Source of the DNA: Cognatishimia activa
GTDB lineage: Bacteria > Pseudomonadota > Alphaproteobacteria > Rhodobacterales > Rhodobacteraceae
Assembly: GCF_026016445.1 (NCBI RefSeq)
Contig: NZ_CP096147.1
Location: forward strand, 1,276,501-1,340,500
Length of the DNA: 64,000 nt
Reading direction: 5' to 3'
The position numbers and the translations under genes were made by a program. The notes below the pieces were generated by a model. That model searched no databases, was not told the origin of the DNA, and worked only from the letters and a program-made list of their open reading frames with translations. Positions 51,891 through 60,473 of this stretch are shown here, piece after piece. Each line of letters begins with the position of its first letter. Position 1 is the stretch's first letter.

Positions 51891-53561
51891 ATGTATCAGT
51901 ACAACGACTTTGACAGCGCCTTCCTCGCAGAACGCAACCGCCAGTTCCGCGCACAGGTTGAACGCCGCGTCGACGGCTCCCTGACAGAAGACGAATTCCG
52001 TCCGCTGCGTCTGATGAACGGGTTGTACCTGCAACTGCACGCCTACATGCTGCGCGTTGCTATTCCTTACGGCACCCTGTCCTCTGATCAGATGGACACT
52101 CTGGCTGTGCTGGCTGAGAAATGGGACAAGGGCTACGGCCACTTCACCACACGTCAGAACATCCAGTACAACTGGCCAAAGCTGAACGACGTGCCTGATA
52201 TGCTGGACGAGCTGGCCAAGGTGAACATGCACGCCATCCAGACGTCCGGGAATACGATCCGTAACGTGACCGCTGATCATTTCTCTGGCGCGGCGGCGGA
52301 TGAAGTGGCGGACCCACGTCCGATTGCGGAATTGATCCGCCAGTGGTCTACAGATCACCCTGAATTCCAAGCGCTGCCTCGGAAATTCAAAATCGCTGTC
52401 TCTGGCGCGATTGAAAACGATCGTGCGGTGATCAAGGCGCATGACATCGGCATCTACATCGTCAAGAACGATGCCGGTGAGATCGGTTACCAGATCGTTG
52501 TGGGTGGTGGCCTTGGCCGTACACCTATGATCGGTAAGGTTCTGAAAGACTTCGTAAAACAGGAAGACCTGCTCTCTTACCTGGAAGCGACTGTCTCTGT
52601 CTGGAACCTGCTGGGTCGCCGCGACAACAAGTACAAAGCGCGTATCAAGATCACCGTACACGAGCACGGCATCGAAGAAATCCAGCGTCGCGTGGAAGAG
52701 CGTTTTGCCCTGATCCGCCCAACGTTCGAAGGCTTTGACGTTGAACTGCTGAAAGAAATCGAAGCGCATTTCGCAAGCCCTGAGTTCCGCAGCGCGCCAA
52801 CCGATGCATATGAAGCAGCATACAATGCGGACCCACTGTTCCGCAGCTGGGTTGACACCAACCTTGCCGCGCACAAGCAGGACGACTACGCGATTGTAAC
52901 CATCTCGCTGAAGAAACACGGCGCGACACCGGGTGATGCATCCGCCGCGCAGATGCGCGTGATGGCGGATATCGCACGAAACTATGCGCACAATGAGCTG
53001 CGCATCAGCCACGAGCAAAACGTGATCCTGCCGCATGTGCATAAATCAGACCTTCCAGACATCTACGCTGCGCTGAAGGAAGCTGATCTGCACACGGCTA
53101 ACATCGGTCTGATTTCGGACATCATCGCCTGCCCGGGCATGGACTACTGTGCGCTGGCGACCGCGCGCTCTATCCCAGTGGCTGAACAGATCGCTGAGCG
53201 TTTTGACGAGCTGAAAATCGAACATGACATTGGTCACGTTCAGATCAAGATCTCTGGCTGCATCAACGCATGTGGTCATCACCACGTCGGCCACATCGGC
53301 ATCCTGGGTCTGGATCGCGCAGGCGTTGAAAACTACCAGATCACTCTGGGTGGTGACGCGACTGCGACAGCCGCTGTTGGTCAGCGCGTTGGTCCGGGCT
53401 TTGCCTATGACGAGATCGTCCCAGCGATTGAACGCATCATCGAAGGCTATCTGCAGCTGCGCGAGAGCTCCGATGAAACCTTCATCGAGACCTACCGTCG
53501 TGTCGGCCTGGAAGCGTTCAAAGGCTATATTTACCCTGAGAAACAAGCCAATGCAGCATGA
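51891..53561 (+). CDS. cysI: Nitrite/sulfite reductase (sulfite reductase hemoprotein)
   Basis: A 556-aa siroheme/[4Fe-4S] reductase that reduces sulfite to sulfide. Cysteine ligands are in ACPGMDYCALAT (CX5C) and SGCINACGHHH (CX3C), about residues 414-425 and 455-465. The FTTRQNIQYNWPKL and NEISHEQNVILPH-type motifs (here NELRISHEQNVIL) bind the siroheme. The gene belongs to the sulfate operon, so sulfite is the likely substrate. The last codons overlap cysH by 11 bases. Confidence 0.93.
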   Translation: MYQYNDFDSAFLAERNRQFRAQVERRVDGSLTEDEFRPLRLMNGLYLQLHAYMLRVAIPYGTLSSDQMDTLAVLAEKWDKGYGHFTTRQNIQYNWPKLNDVPDMLDELAKVNMHAIQTSGNTIRNVTADHFSGAAADEVADPRPIAELIRQWSTDHPEFQALPRKFKIAVSGAIENDRAVIKAHDIGIYIVKNDAGEIGYQIVVGGGLGRTPMIGKVLKDFVKQEDLLSYLEATVSVWNLLGRRDNKYKARIKITVHEHGIEEIQRRVEERFALIRPTFEGFDVELLKEIEAHFASPEFRSAPTDAYEAAYNADPLFRSWVDTNLAAHKQDDYAIVTISLKKHGATPGDASAAQMRVMADIARNYAHNELRISHEQNVILPHVHKSDLPDIYAALKEADLHTANIGLISDIIACPGMDYCALATARSIPVAEQIAERFDELKIEHDIGHVQIKISGCINACGHHHVGHIGILGLDRAGVENYQITLGGDATATAAVGQRVGPGFAYDEIVPAIERIIEGYLQLRESSDETFIETYRRVGLEAFKGYIYPEKQANAA

Positions 53562-54345
53562 TCGGGTGAATAATCAATCGGCGATTACGCCTTTGTCCTT
53601 TGGAGGGGAAGCTTCCGCTGACCCGCTAAAGGAAAAGGTGGATCAGCTGAACGCGCGCTATAAGCACCACTCGGCGACGGCCGTGCTGGAGCGGGCGTTG
53701 AAAGACGATGACGTGGGCAAGCTTGCCCTCGTCAGCTCCTTTGGCGCGGAAAGCGTGGCCCTGCTGCATCTGGCGGCCATGGTGGATCGCAACATCCCTG
53801 TGCTGATGGTCGATACAGAGATGCTTTTCACTGAGACGCTGGAATATCAGCTAGAAGTGGCTGAACGTCTGAACTTGCAAAATATGCAGATCATCCGCGC
53901 TTCTGAGGTCTCTTTGGATGCAGAAGACCCGGATGGTACACTGCATCAGCGCGACACGGACGCTTGCTGTTCATTGCGCAAAACCCGCCCATTGCAGCGC
54001 GCGCTGCGGGATTACAATGGCTGGATTTCAGGCCGCAAACGCTTTCAGGCAGGTACACGTGCTCAGCTGGAGTTCTTTGAAGTCGAAGACTTTACCGGCC
54101 GTATCAAGGTGAACCCGCTCGCCTATTGGGCCCCTGAAGACGTCAAAGCCTACATGGAAGAAAACAACCTGCCGCGTCACCCTCTGGTGGCGAAAGGCTA
54201 CCCGTCTATCGGCTGTGCGCCTTGCACAAGCCCTGTGAAACCGGGTGAAGACCCACGCTCCGGCCGTTGGCGCGGACAAGATAAAACCGAATGCGGCATC
54301 CATTTTGAAAACGGCAAAATGGTGCGCAATGGAGTAAACGCATGA
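53551..54345 (+). CDS. cysH: Assimilatory APS-type sulfonucleotide reductase (CysH)
   Basis: Reduces adenylylated sulfate to sulfite. Of 264 aa, the four iron-sulfur ligands are seen at C139-C140 (DACCSLRK) and C222/C225 (GCAPCTS), a pattern of APS-type reductases that carry a [4Fe-4S] cluster, not PAPS-only enzymes. The catalytic Cys is C248 in ECGIHFENG. SSFGAESVALLHL is the PP-loop. The start at 53551, 11 bases inside cysI, is chosen because a longer in-frame extension would run far into cysI. It overlaps DUF934 by 4 bases. Confidence 0.92.
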   Translation: MQHDRVNNQSAITPLSFGGEASADPLKEKVDQLNARYKHHSATAVLERALKDDDVGKLALVSSFGAESVALLHLAAMVDRNIPVLMVDTEMLFTETLEYQLEVAERLNLQNMQIIRASEVSLDAEDPDGTLHQRDTDACCSLRKTRPLQRALRDYNGWISGRKRFQAGTRAQLEFFEVEDFTGRIKVNPLAYWAPEDVKAYMEENNLPRHPLVAKGYPSIGCAPCTSPVKPGEDPRSGRWRGQDKTECGIHFENGKMVRNGVNA

Positions 54346-54770
54346 CTGTGATCATCACCGATACTGGCTTTGCAGCCGATGACTGGACTGAAGGTTTCGT
54401 TGCGCTTAGCAATGAAGACGAAGCGGCCAATGATATCAAAGCCTTGGACCTCGCATCTGATGTGTTCCCAGAAAACCTCGGCAACGCGATTGCCAATGTG
54501 GAATTCATCCGCATCGACTTTCCAAGCGCCGCTGATGGCCGCGGTTTCACCATCGCCCGCCAACTGCGTCTGATGGGTTTCAAAGGCCGCCTGCGCGCCA
54601 AAGGTCACGTTCTTGCTGACCAATACGCTATGGCGCGTCGCTCTGGCTTTGATGAAGTTGAAATCTCTGATGAACTCGCTGCCCGTCAGCCAGAAGATCA
54701 ATGGCAGTTCCGCTCGGACTGGCAGGCACACGATTATCAAAACCGCCTGCGCGCCAAAGCAACAAGCTGA
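54342..54770 (+). CDS. DUF934 protein
   Basis: A 142-aa protein of the DUF934 family, which is confined to cysI/cysH-type operons. The pattern FIRIDFPSAADGRGFTIARQLR (about 50-72) and GHVLADQYAMARRSGFDEVE (about 86-105) is diagnostic. The role is unknown, possibly electron transfer or assembly of sulfite reductase. Translational coupling with cysH by an ATGA overlap. Confidence 0.88.
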   Translation: MTVIITDTGFAADDWTEGFVALSNEDEAANDIKALDLASDVFPENLGNAIANVEFIRIDFPSAADGRGFTIARQLRLMGFKGRLRAKGHVLADQYAMARRSGFDEVEISDELAARQPEDQWQFRSDWQAHDYQNRLRAKATS

Positions 54771-54798
54771 AGGCCCCATCTGACGCAGACATGTGCGA

Positions 54799-54834
54799 AT
54801 TGGACATGTCGGCTATTCCCAGATTGGACCTGTC
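54799..54834 (+). promoter_or_regulatory. Direct repeat ATTGGACmTGTC upstream of fpr
   Basis: Two 12-base copies (54799-54810, 54823-54834) are 24 bases apart in the 99-bp gap before fpr. This could be a regulator site. There is no hairpin terminator of note between DUF934 and fpr. Confidence 0.35.
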
Positions 54835-54869
54835 AAAACACGTAGAAACTGATAGATGGAAGGCGGTGT

Positions 54870-55745
54870 ATGCCGCCTAATTGCACGATGAACGAGCTGA
54901 CCAAAGTGACTGAAGCAACTGCTGTAGAAGCAAAAAAACCCGTCCTGCCAGACGCGCAGACCGTGACCGAAGTGAAACATTGGACCGATCGCCTGTTTTC
55001 CTTCAAGTGCACGCGCCCTGCCTCCCTGCGTTTCCGCTCTGGCGAATTTGTCATGATCGGCCTGATGGGAGATCCGCACCCAGAGACAGGCAAGCAGAAA
55101 CCTTTGCTACGTGCCTACTCCATCGCCTCCCCATCCTGGGGCGAAGAGATGGAGTTCTACTCGATCAAAGTCCAAGACGGCCCGCTGACCTCGAAGCTCC
55201 AGCACATCAAGCCAGGTGATGAGATCATCCTGCGTCCAAAGCCTGTGGGCACATTGGTTCATGACGCGCTGATCCCCGGCAAGCGCATCTGGTTCTTTGC
55301 AACCGGCACCGGCTTTGCACCTTTTGCATCTCTGTTACGTGAGCCAGAGACTTACGAAAAATTCGATGAGATCATCATCACCCACACCTGCCGGGAAGCA
55401 GGTGAGCTGACCTACGGTCGAGAACTGATCGAGAGCCTAAAAGAAGACGAGCTCTTGAACGAAGTGATCGGCGAAGGCTTCTGGAAGAAGATCAAATACT
55501 ACCCAACCACCACGCGCGAAGAGAGCGCCAAGATGGGCCGCATCACCGACCTGATGCGTTCTGGCGAAGCCTTCAAGGATCTGGGCGTGGAACCACTGAA
55601 CCCAGACACAGACCGCGCGATGATCTGTGGCAATCTGGCGTTTAACCTGGAACTGAAGGACCTGTTTGAAAACGAATACGGTCTGGAAGAAGGGGCAAAC
55701 TCCAAACCAGCGCATTATGTGGTTGAGAAGGCCTTCCTCGACTGA
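54870..55745 (+). CDS. fpr: Ferredoxin--NADP reductase
   Basis: A 291-aa FNR-fold flavoprotein. FAD binding is shown by LRAYSIASPSWGEEMEFYSIK (RxYS pattern near residue 88) and the NADP part by FATGTGFAPFASLL (about 145). The C-terminal AHYVVEKAFLD with its final aromatic region is the bacterial Fpr type. It probably supplies electrons via ferredoxin to the sulfite reductase of the same region and to redox stress repair. The ATG at 54870 with GGAAGG ahead is favoured over 54888. Confidence 0.92.
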   Translation: MPPNCTMNELTKVTEATAVEAKKPVLPDAQTVTEVKHWTDRLFSFKCTRPASLRFRSGEFVMIGLMGDPHPETGKQKPLLRAYSIASPSWGEEMEFYSIKVQDGPLTSKLQHIKPGDEIILRPKPVGTLVHDALIPGKRIWFFATGTGFAPFASLLREPETYEKFDEIIITHTCREAGELTYGRELIESLKEDELLNEVIGEGFWKKIKYYPTTTREESAKMGRITDLMRSGEAFKDLGVEPLNPDTDRAMICGNLAFNLELKDLFENEYGLEEGANSKPAHYVVEKAFLD

Positions 55746-55767
55746 TCGAGACGATATGAGTTTAAAT

Positions 55768-55800
55768 TAAGCCGCTCAGTCATCTGGGTGGCTTATTTGC
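55768..55800 (+). terminator. Weak terminator after fpr
   Basis: TAAGCC and GGCTTA pair with additional imperfect inner pairing and are followed by TTTG. It is less convincing than the other terminators. Confidence 0.4.
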
Positions 55801-55884
55801 GTATATAACCTAACTTTCAGATGTAAATTTTCATCCCCAGCCACAGCCGTTAAAGCGGCGCAGACCTTTTCTTGGCTGGCGATC

Positions 55885-57534
55885 ATGACACACCATCGTT
55901 CCGAACTTCTGATGCCTGCGGGCAATTTGCGCAAACTCAAGATGGCGATCCTTTATGGTGCGGATGCTGTCTATCTGGGTACGCCGGATATGTCCCTGCG
56001 CACGAAATCTCAGTTCTCGTTAGAGGACGTGATTGAAGGCGTGAATTTCTGCCATGAGCACGGCAAACGCGCCTACCTGACGCTCAATCTCTTCTCGCAC
56101 AACAAAGACATTCCAAAGCTTGATGAGTACATCGAGACCGTGCGTAAGGTGAACCCGGACGGATTGATCATCGCTGATCCGGGCGTGTTCCAATATGTGC
56201 GTGAGCGTGCGCCGGAAATCCCGCTGCATATCTCGACCCAAAGCAACATCTGCTCTTGGCTTTCTGTGAAGTTCTGGGAGCAGCAAGGTGCGCAGCTTTG
56301 CGTTTTAGCGCGGGAGGTTTCCTACCCGGAACTCAAAGAAATCCGGGAAAAATGCCCGGATATCAAACTGGAAGCCTTCGTGCATGGCGCCATGTGCATG
56401 ACCTATTCAGGCCGTTGCCTGCTGTCGAATTTCATGGCGGAACGCGGCGCCAATCAGGGCAATTGCGCCAATTCCTGTCGCTGGAATTACACCTTCCGCC
56501 TGCGCCTGAAGGATGGCACCGTGCAGGACCTCAACATCACCGATGAAAACGCCGAGATGTTCGAATTCCTTCTGGAAGAAGGCTGTCGCCCGGGTGAGCT
56601 GATGCCGATCGAGGAAGATGCGCGCGGCTCTTATATTCTGAACTCCAAAGACCTCTGCATTATGCCCAAACTCGACGAATACCTGTCGATTGGCGTCGAT
56701 AGCCTGAAAGTCGAAGGACGCGGGAAATCCGAATATTACGCCGCCATCGTAGCCCGCGCCTACCGGATGGCGATTGATGACTATTATGCAGACCCAGAAA
56801 ATTGGGACCCCAAACCCTATATGCGCGAACTCGAGGCGGTCGGAAACCGGGGCTACACGCTGGCCTTCCATGATGGCCGGCTGACGAACTACGCTCACGG
56901 TTTTGAACACACTGCCTCTCTTGCTCAGTGGGAGTATGCAGGTGTGGTCACTGAGGTGACCGAAGATGCCTTCCTGATCGAGGTGAAGAACAAGCTTGAA
57001 GCCGGAGACGTTCTGGAATTCGTTTCGCCTATTGCGCGAGAGACCATCCTTCTACGTGCCTATGACTTTGAGGAGGCCGCCACAGGCAAGCGATTGGATG
57101 TGGTTCACGGCAGCACCAAGACGGTGATCCGCATCCCATTCGATTTGTTTGATCACGAAGAGCTGGACGTTTTAAAGACGCTCTTCCCGGTCTATTCGGT
57201 CCTACGCAAAGAACGCGCTCTGACAGAAGAACAGTGGAGCCGCATTCGATTGGATAAGCTCACGCAAGGCCTGGAAACCAGCGGTAAGGACAATCCGAAA
57301 ACCTATGCGCGCCGGCGAGACAGTCTGATCGAAAACATTGGCGACGCGTCAGAAGAGCGTCGCTTCAAAACCAATCGCGTTGGAACGGAAGGCTGTTGTG
57401 GACGTGGGTGCAATGGCTGCCTGATCTTCTGGCAAGATGATCAATACGCAAAGGCGCGCGACGCGCTCTTGCGGCGCAAACAGGGTGAGCAGCTGAGCCG
57501 GGAAGAAGCCAAAACACTCAAGCTGGTGCCATAG
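55885..57534 (+). CDS. U32 family peptidase-like protein (TrhP/YegQ type) with Cys-rich tail
   Basis: A 549-aa U32 protein. The N-terminal domain (LLMPAGNLRKLKMAILYGADAVYLG, about residues 9-33; SQSNICSWLSVKFWEQQGA, about 120-138) and the GAMCMTYSGRCLLSNFM and NQGNCANSCRWNY Cys clusters (about 160-215) match YegQ/TrhP, which is needed for prephenate-dependent 5-hydroxyuridine tRNA modification. The protein is about 100 aa longer than TrhP; the tail ends with CCGRGCNGC (C504, C505, C509, C512). The tail may bind a metal or cluster, and the exact substrate in this organism is not known. Confidence 0.85.
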   Translation: MTHHRSELLMPAGNLRKLKMAILYGADAVYLGTPDMSLRTKSQFSLEDVIEGVNFCHEHGKRAYLTLNLFSHNKDIPKLDEYIETVRKVNPDGLIIADPGVFQYVRERAPEIPLHISTQSNICSWLSVKFWEQQGAQLCVLAREVSYPELKEIREKCPDIKLEAFVHGAMCMTYSGRCLLSNFMAERGANQGNCANSCRWNYTFRLRLKDGTVQDLNITDENAEMFEFLLEEGCRPGELMPIEEDARGSYILNSKDLCIMPKLDEYLSIGVDSLKVEGRGKSEYYAAIVARAYRMAIDDYYADPENWDPKPYMRELEAVGNRGYTLAFHDGRLTNYAHGFEHTASLAQWEYAGVVTEVTEDAFLIEVKNKLEAGDVLEFVSPIARETILLRAYDFEEAATGKRLDVVHGSTKTVIRIPFDLFDHEELDVLKTLFPVYSVLRKERALTEEQWSRIRLDKLTQGLETSGKDNPKTYARRRDSLIENIGDASEERRFKTNRVGTEGCCGRGCNGCLIFWQDDQYAKARDALLRRKQGEQLSREEAKTLKLVP

Positions 57535-57544
57535 TGCAAAACAA

Positions 57545-57580
57545 AAAAGCCGCAGCGTTTATAGCTGCGGCTTCCTTTTT
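57545..57580. terminator. Terminator between U32 gene and coiled-coil gene
   Basis: AAGCCGCAGC and GCTGCGGCTT form a 10-bp stem with a 7-base loop, flanked by an A-run and CCTTTTT. It likely serves both convergent genes. Confidence 0.85.
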
Positions 57581-57594
57581 GTGAACGTTTAAGA

Positions 57595-58320
57595 TCAGAG
57601 ACCCAGCGCTTCTTTGACTTGTGTCAGAGCTGCTTCCAGAAGTTCAGGATTGTTCTGTGCGGCTTCTACAGCCTTCGTCAAAGCAACCTTCTTCAGACCA
57701 TCAAGCTCTGATCCGTCGATCAGCTCTGCCACTTTTTCCATGCTGAAATTCTCTGGAGACAAAAGATCGAGCGCAGACATGCCTGTGTCAGCCGCCGCAT
57801 CTGCGGTTTCTGCTACAGTCTCAGCAGCTGCGTCTGTTGTTGCATCGACCGCTTCGCTCGTGGCTTCGGTCACAGCTTCAGTTGTGCCTTCCGCGGTTTC
57901 TGCAGCGTCTTTCACCATCTCAGCTGCGCCTTCAACGACTTCGCCAGCGGCCTCTTCGGTAGCTTCAACGGTGCCATCAACGGCATCAGTCGCCGCATCA
58001 CCAGCGCCAGTCAGGGCGTTGGTCGCATTCTCAAGAGCGTTATTCACCGCTTCTTCTGCGTCGTCTTTTGCCGCTTCGACGGCTTCTTCGACTTTCTCTC
58101 TCGCTTCCTCGACTGCGTTTTCAGCCTGTTCTTTCACGTCTTCAACCGCTTCGGTGACGGCATCTTGCGCTTCTTCAGCTTCTTCAACTACTTCCGCAGG
58201 TGCCTCGATTTCAGCAACGGGTGCTGCGTCCTCAGCGACCTCCGCGTCTTTCTGACCAAACAACACATAGCCTGCGACTGCGAGGCCAGCTGCGATAACA
58301 ACCCAAATCAAATTTTTCAT
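57595..58320 (-). CDS. Ala/Glu/Val-rich coiled-coil membrane protein
   Basis: A 241-aa protein with an N-terminal TM helix (LIWVVIAAGLAVAGYVLFG, about 4-22) followed by about 160 residues of low-complexity sequence built of Ala, Glu, Val and Thr in repeats such as AEEAVNNALENA and EATEEAAGEV. It ends with a compact conserved-looking domain (SPENFSMEKVAELIDGSELDGLKK, about 24 residues) near 190-240. The long charged helix probably forms an extended coiled coil in the periplasm. GGGAGAAAGTCC precedes the ATG at 58320. An in-frame extension upstream is rejected. No function known. Confidence 0.75.
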   Translation of the reverse strand: MKNLIWVVIAAGLAVAGYVLFGQKDAEVAEDAAPVAEIEAPAEVVEEAEEAQDAVTEAVEDVKEQAENAVEEAREKVEEAVEAAKDDAEEAVNNALENATNALTGAGDAATDAVDGTVEATEEAAGEVVEGAAEMVKDAAETAEGTTEAVTEATSEAVDATTDAAAETVAETADAAADTGMSALDLLSPENFSMEKVAELIDGSELDGLKKVALTKAVEAAQNNPELLEAALTQVKEALGL

Positions 58321-58515
58321 GGACTTTCTCCCATGTCCTTTCACCACGAAACCGTGGCATCTTTTCCATGATGACCAAATGCAGGCAGACAGGAAGGACA
58401 ACAAGGGGGAAAGACTTGCGTTTTGGCGCAGAACCGCTGATTAACCGCTTGTATCGGCACAATCTCGCATATAGTTTGCAAACCCAAATCTGCTAATTAT
58501 CGAAGGAAGAAAACC

Positions 58516-59061
58516 ATAGCCCGCAGACCACACAATGCGCCTCCACAGCGCGACACTGGCCCACGTATCAACGACCGCATCCGTGCACCTGAAATTCGCC
58601 TGATCGGCGCCGAAGGTGAAAACGTAGGCGTCGTGCATCCCGCTAAAGCTCTGCAAATGGCGCGCGATGCTGAACTGGATCTGGTTGAAATCTCACCAAA
58701 CGCCAACCCGCCCGTCTGCAAGATCATGGACTATGGTAAGTTCAAATACGAACAGCAGAAACGCGAATCTGAGGCTCGGAAGAAGCAGACCACCATTCAG
58801 GTGAAAGAAGTTAAATTCCGTCCAAACACCGACACGCATGACTATGACGTGAAAATGCGCAACGTGGTGAAGTTCCTGGAAAAGGGTGACAAGGTCAAAG
58901 TGACCCTGCGCTTCCGTGGCCGTGAAATGGCCCACCAGAACCTTGGTCGCGAACTGCTGGAGCGTGTTGCCGAAGACACCAAAGAAATCGGTAAAGTTGA
59001 GAACTTCCCTAAGATGGAAGGTCGTCAGATGATCATGTTGATCGGCCCACTGCCGAAGTGA
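58516..59061 (+). CDS. infC: Translation initiation factor IF-3 with ATA start codon
   Basis: IF-3 binds the 30S subunit, checks the start codon and blocks early 50S joining. The 181-aa reading starts with ATA at 58516, AGGA eight or nine bases ahead (CGAAGGAAGAAAACC). The next in-frame stop upstream is at 58438-58440, and there is no ATG, GTG or TTG in that frame until 58633, which would remove 39 residues of the conserved N-terminal domain ([21 protein letters not shown] and so on). Starting codons of this rare type are the classic autocontrol of infC, because IF-3 rejects them. Motifs of the C domain such as [20 protein letters not shown] are present. Confidence 0.92.
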   Translation: MARRPHNAPPQRDTGPRINDRIRAPEIRLIGAEGENVGVVHPAKALQMARDAELDLVEISPNANPPVCKIMDYGKFKYEQQKRESEARKKQTTIQVKEVKFRPNTDTHDYDVKMRNVVKFLEKGDKVKVTLRFRGREMAHQNLGRELLERVAEDTKEIGKVENFPKMEGRQMIMLIGPLPK

Positions 59062-59081
59062 TCAACAGCTAATCGAGTGAG

Positions 59082-59110
59082 AAAACCCGGCCTTTTGGCC
59101 GGGTTTTTTG
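59082..59110. terminator. Terminator after infC
   Basis: AAAACCCGGCC and GGCCGGGTTTT pair around TTTT and are followed by a T-run, 21 bases after the infC stop. It also lies at the end of the convergent dmdA gene. Confidence 0.88.
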
Positions 59111-59141
59111 TTGTCCATGCGATAGGTATTCAGTCAGGTTC

Positions 59142-60245
59142 TCAGTTCCAGAAGCTCTGTTGCACGACTGCAGATCGAATGCCTTCAGAGGTCTCAACTG
59201 TTAACTGCATACCAGCATCCCAGTATTTTGCATCGACCATGCCTATCGCAACATTTGTTTTGAAATCTGGCGACCAGGCCGCCGACGTCACCTGCCCCAC
59301 TTTCATCCCATCCTTCATCAGCGGCCAGGCAGCGGTGGGCGGCTTCACAGCGTCTCCTGAAATGGAAATCGCACGGATTTGCTGAACCGGGCCGCTCTCT
59401 TTTTCCCGTTTCATTGCCGCCAGTCCTGTATGATCACTGTCTTCAGTTGGATTGCAGAATTTACCCAACCCACATTCCATAGGTGTGTTTTCCATCGTCA
59501 TGTCATTGCCATAGCTTAACAAGCCGCTTTCGATACGTTCGATGAGGTTGGGGCACCCCGGCCGCACATTGAGGTCAGCACCAGCCTCAAACAGCGCATT
59601 CCAAAGCGGCATGCCACAAGTCCCGCCCTCAACATAGACTTCATAGCCGCCTTGCTTTGAATACCCGGAGCGCGCGACAACGAAAGACGTGCCCTGAAAC
59701 AACAGGCGCTTGTAGCGGAAGAAGCGAATATCCCGCACCTCATCCCCAAACACCCGCGCCATCAATTCGTCTGCTTTCGGACCTTGAATGGCAAGCGGTG
59801 AGACGTCAGGTTCAAAGACATTCACATCCAAACCGGCGCCAAGCGCCAGCCCCTTTACCCAGAACAAGAGATCGCTATCAGCGATAGAGATCCACCATCT
59901 GTCGTCACTGTGTTTGATCGCCACCGGGTCGTTCAGCATGCCACCGGTTTCATCAACGATGGGCACGTAATAGCACTGATCGTCTTGCATCTTATCCAGA
60001 TTGCGCGGGGTCAGGCGTCTCATCAATTCGGATGCATCCGGACCTTTCAGCTCAACCTGTCTCTCACAGGAAACATCCCAGACCTGCACATGTTCTTTCA
60101 AGTGACGATAATCCGCTTCGACACTCTCAAAGACAGTTGCCAATAGCATCCGGTTGTAAACGGTGTAGGCCTTCACACCTTCTCTTTCGACACCTTCTGT
60201 AAAAGGTGTTTCGCGTAGGCGACGTGATCTAGACAGCATACTCAT
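59142..60245 (-). CDS. dmdA: Dimethylsulfoniopropionate demethylase
   Basis: DmdA transfers a methyl group from DMSP to tetrahydrofolate, the first step of the demethylation route that dominates DMSP use in marine roseobacters and SAR11. The 367-aa protein is a GcvT-fold enzyme. It starts MSMLSRSRRLRETPFTEGVE (20 residues) and shows VWDVSCERQVEL, LTPRNLDKMQDDQCYY, DPVAIKHSDDRWW, YKRLLFQGTSFVVARSGYS and SGLLSYGNDMT, a close match to the R. pomeroyi enzyme as I remember it. I chose the ATG at 60245; a much longer in-frame start (60344) would add sequence not seen in homologues. Two dyads lie upstream. Confidence 0.88.
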   Translation of the reverse strand: MSMLSRSRRLRETPFTEGVEREGVKAYTVYNRMLLATVFESVEADYRHLKEHVQVWDVSCERQVELKGPDASELMRRLTPRNLDKMQDDQCYYVPIVDETGGMLNDPVAIKHSDDRWWISIADSDLLFWVKGLALGAGLDVNVFEPDVSPLAIQGPKADELMARVFGDEVRDIRFFRYKRLLFQGTSFVVARSGYSKQGGYEVYVEGGTCGMPLWNALFEAGADLNVRPGCPNLIERIESGLLSYGNDMTMENTPMECGLGKFCNPTEDSDHTGLAAMKREKESGPVQQIRAISISGDAVKPPTAAWPLMKDGMKVGQVTSAAWSPDFKTNVAIGMVDAKYWDAGMQLTVETSEGIRSAVVQQSFWN

Positions 60246-60330
60246 ATTCGTGAACCTAATTCGGGGCGTTCCTGTTCCTGTGAATTCAGGAGATTGCCGG
60301 TTGACCAACACGGGGTAAGAAACGTGAGGT

Positions 60331-60379
60331 TTGTGTGGCCCCACAAGAAAAGATTTGCCGCGATCAAGCGATCGGGCAA
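60331..60379 (-). promoter_or_regulatory. Two dyads upstream of dmdA
   Basis: TTGTGTGGCCCCACAA (60331-60346) is a near-palindrome, and TTGCC(G)CGATC-AAGC-GATCGGGCAA (60355-60379) pairs over 10 bp with one bulge. They lie about 85-135 bases before the dmdA ATG and could be operators. A third CCTG-N6-CAGG dyad is at 60277-60290. The rest of this 228-bp gap holds no gene that I can support. Confidence 0.4.
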
Positions 60380-60473
60380 GCGCCTAAATACTGTGCAATA
60401 TGATAACGCTGCGTAACGGGTTTTCGAATTACGGGTTATTTCTGTCTCTCAGGGACCGCGCGGCCTCTCAGAC

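Noticed and set aside
51858..53042. A long open reading frame of about 394 codons on the minus strand opposite cysI.
   Set aside because: It lies wholly over strongly conserved cysI, has no domain I recognise and is a typical antisense artefact in high-GC third-position-biased genes.
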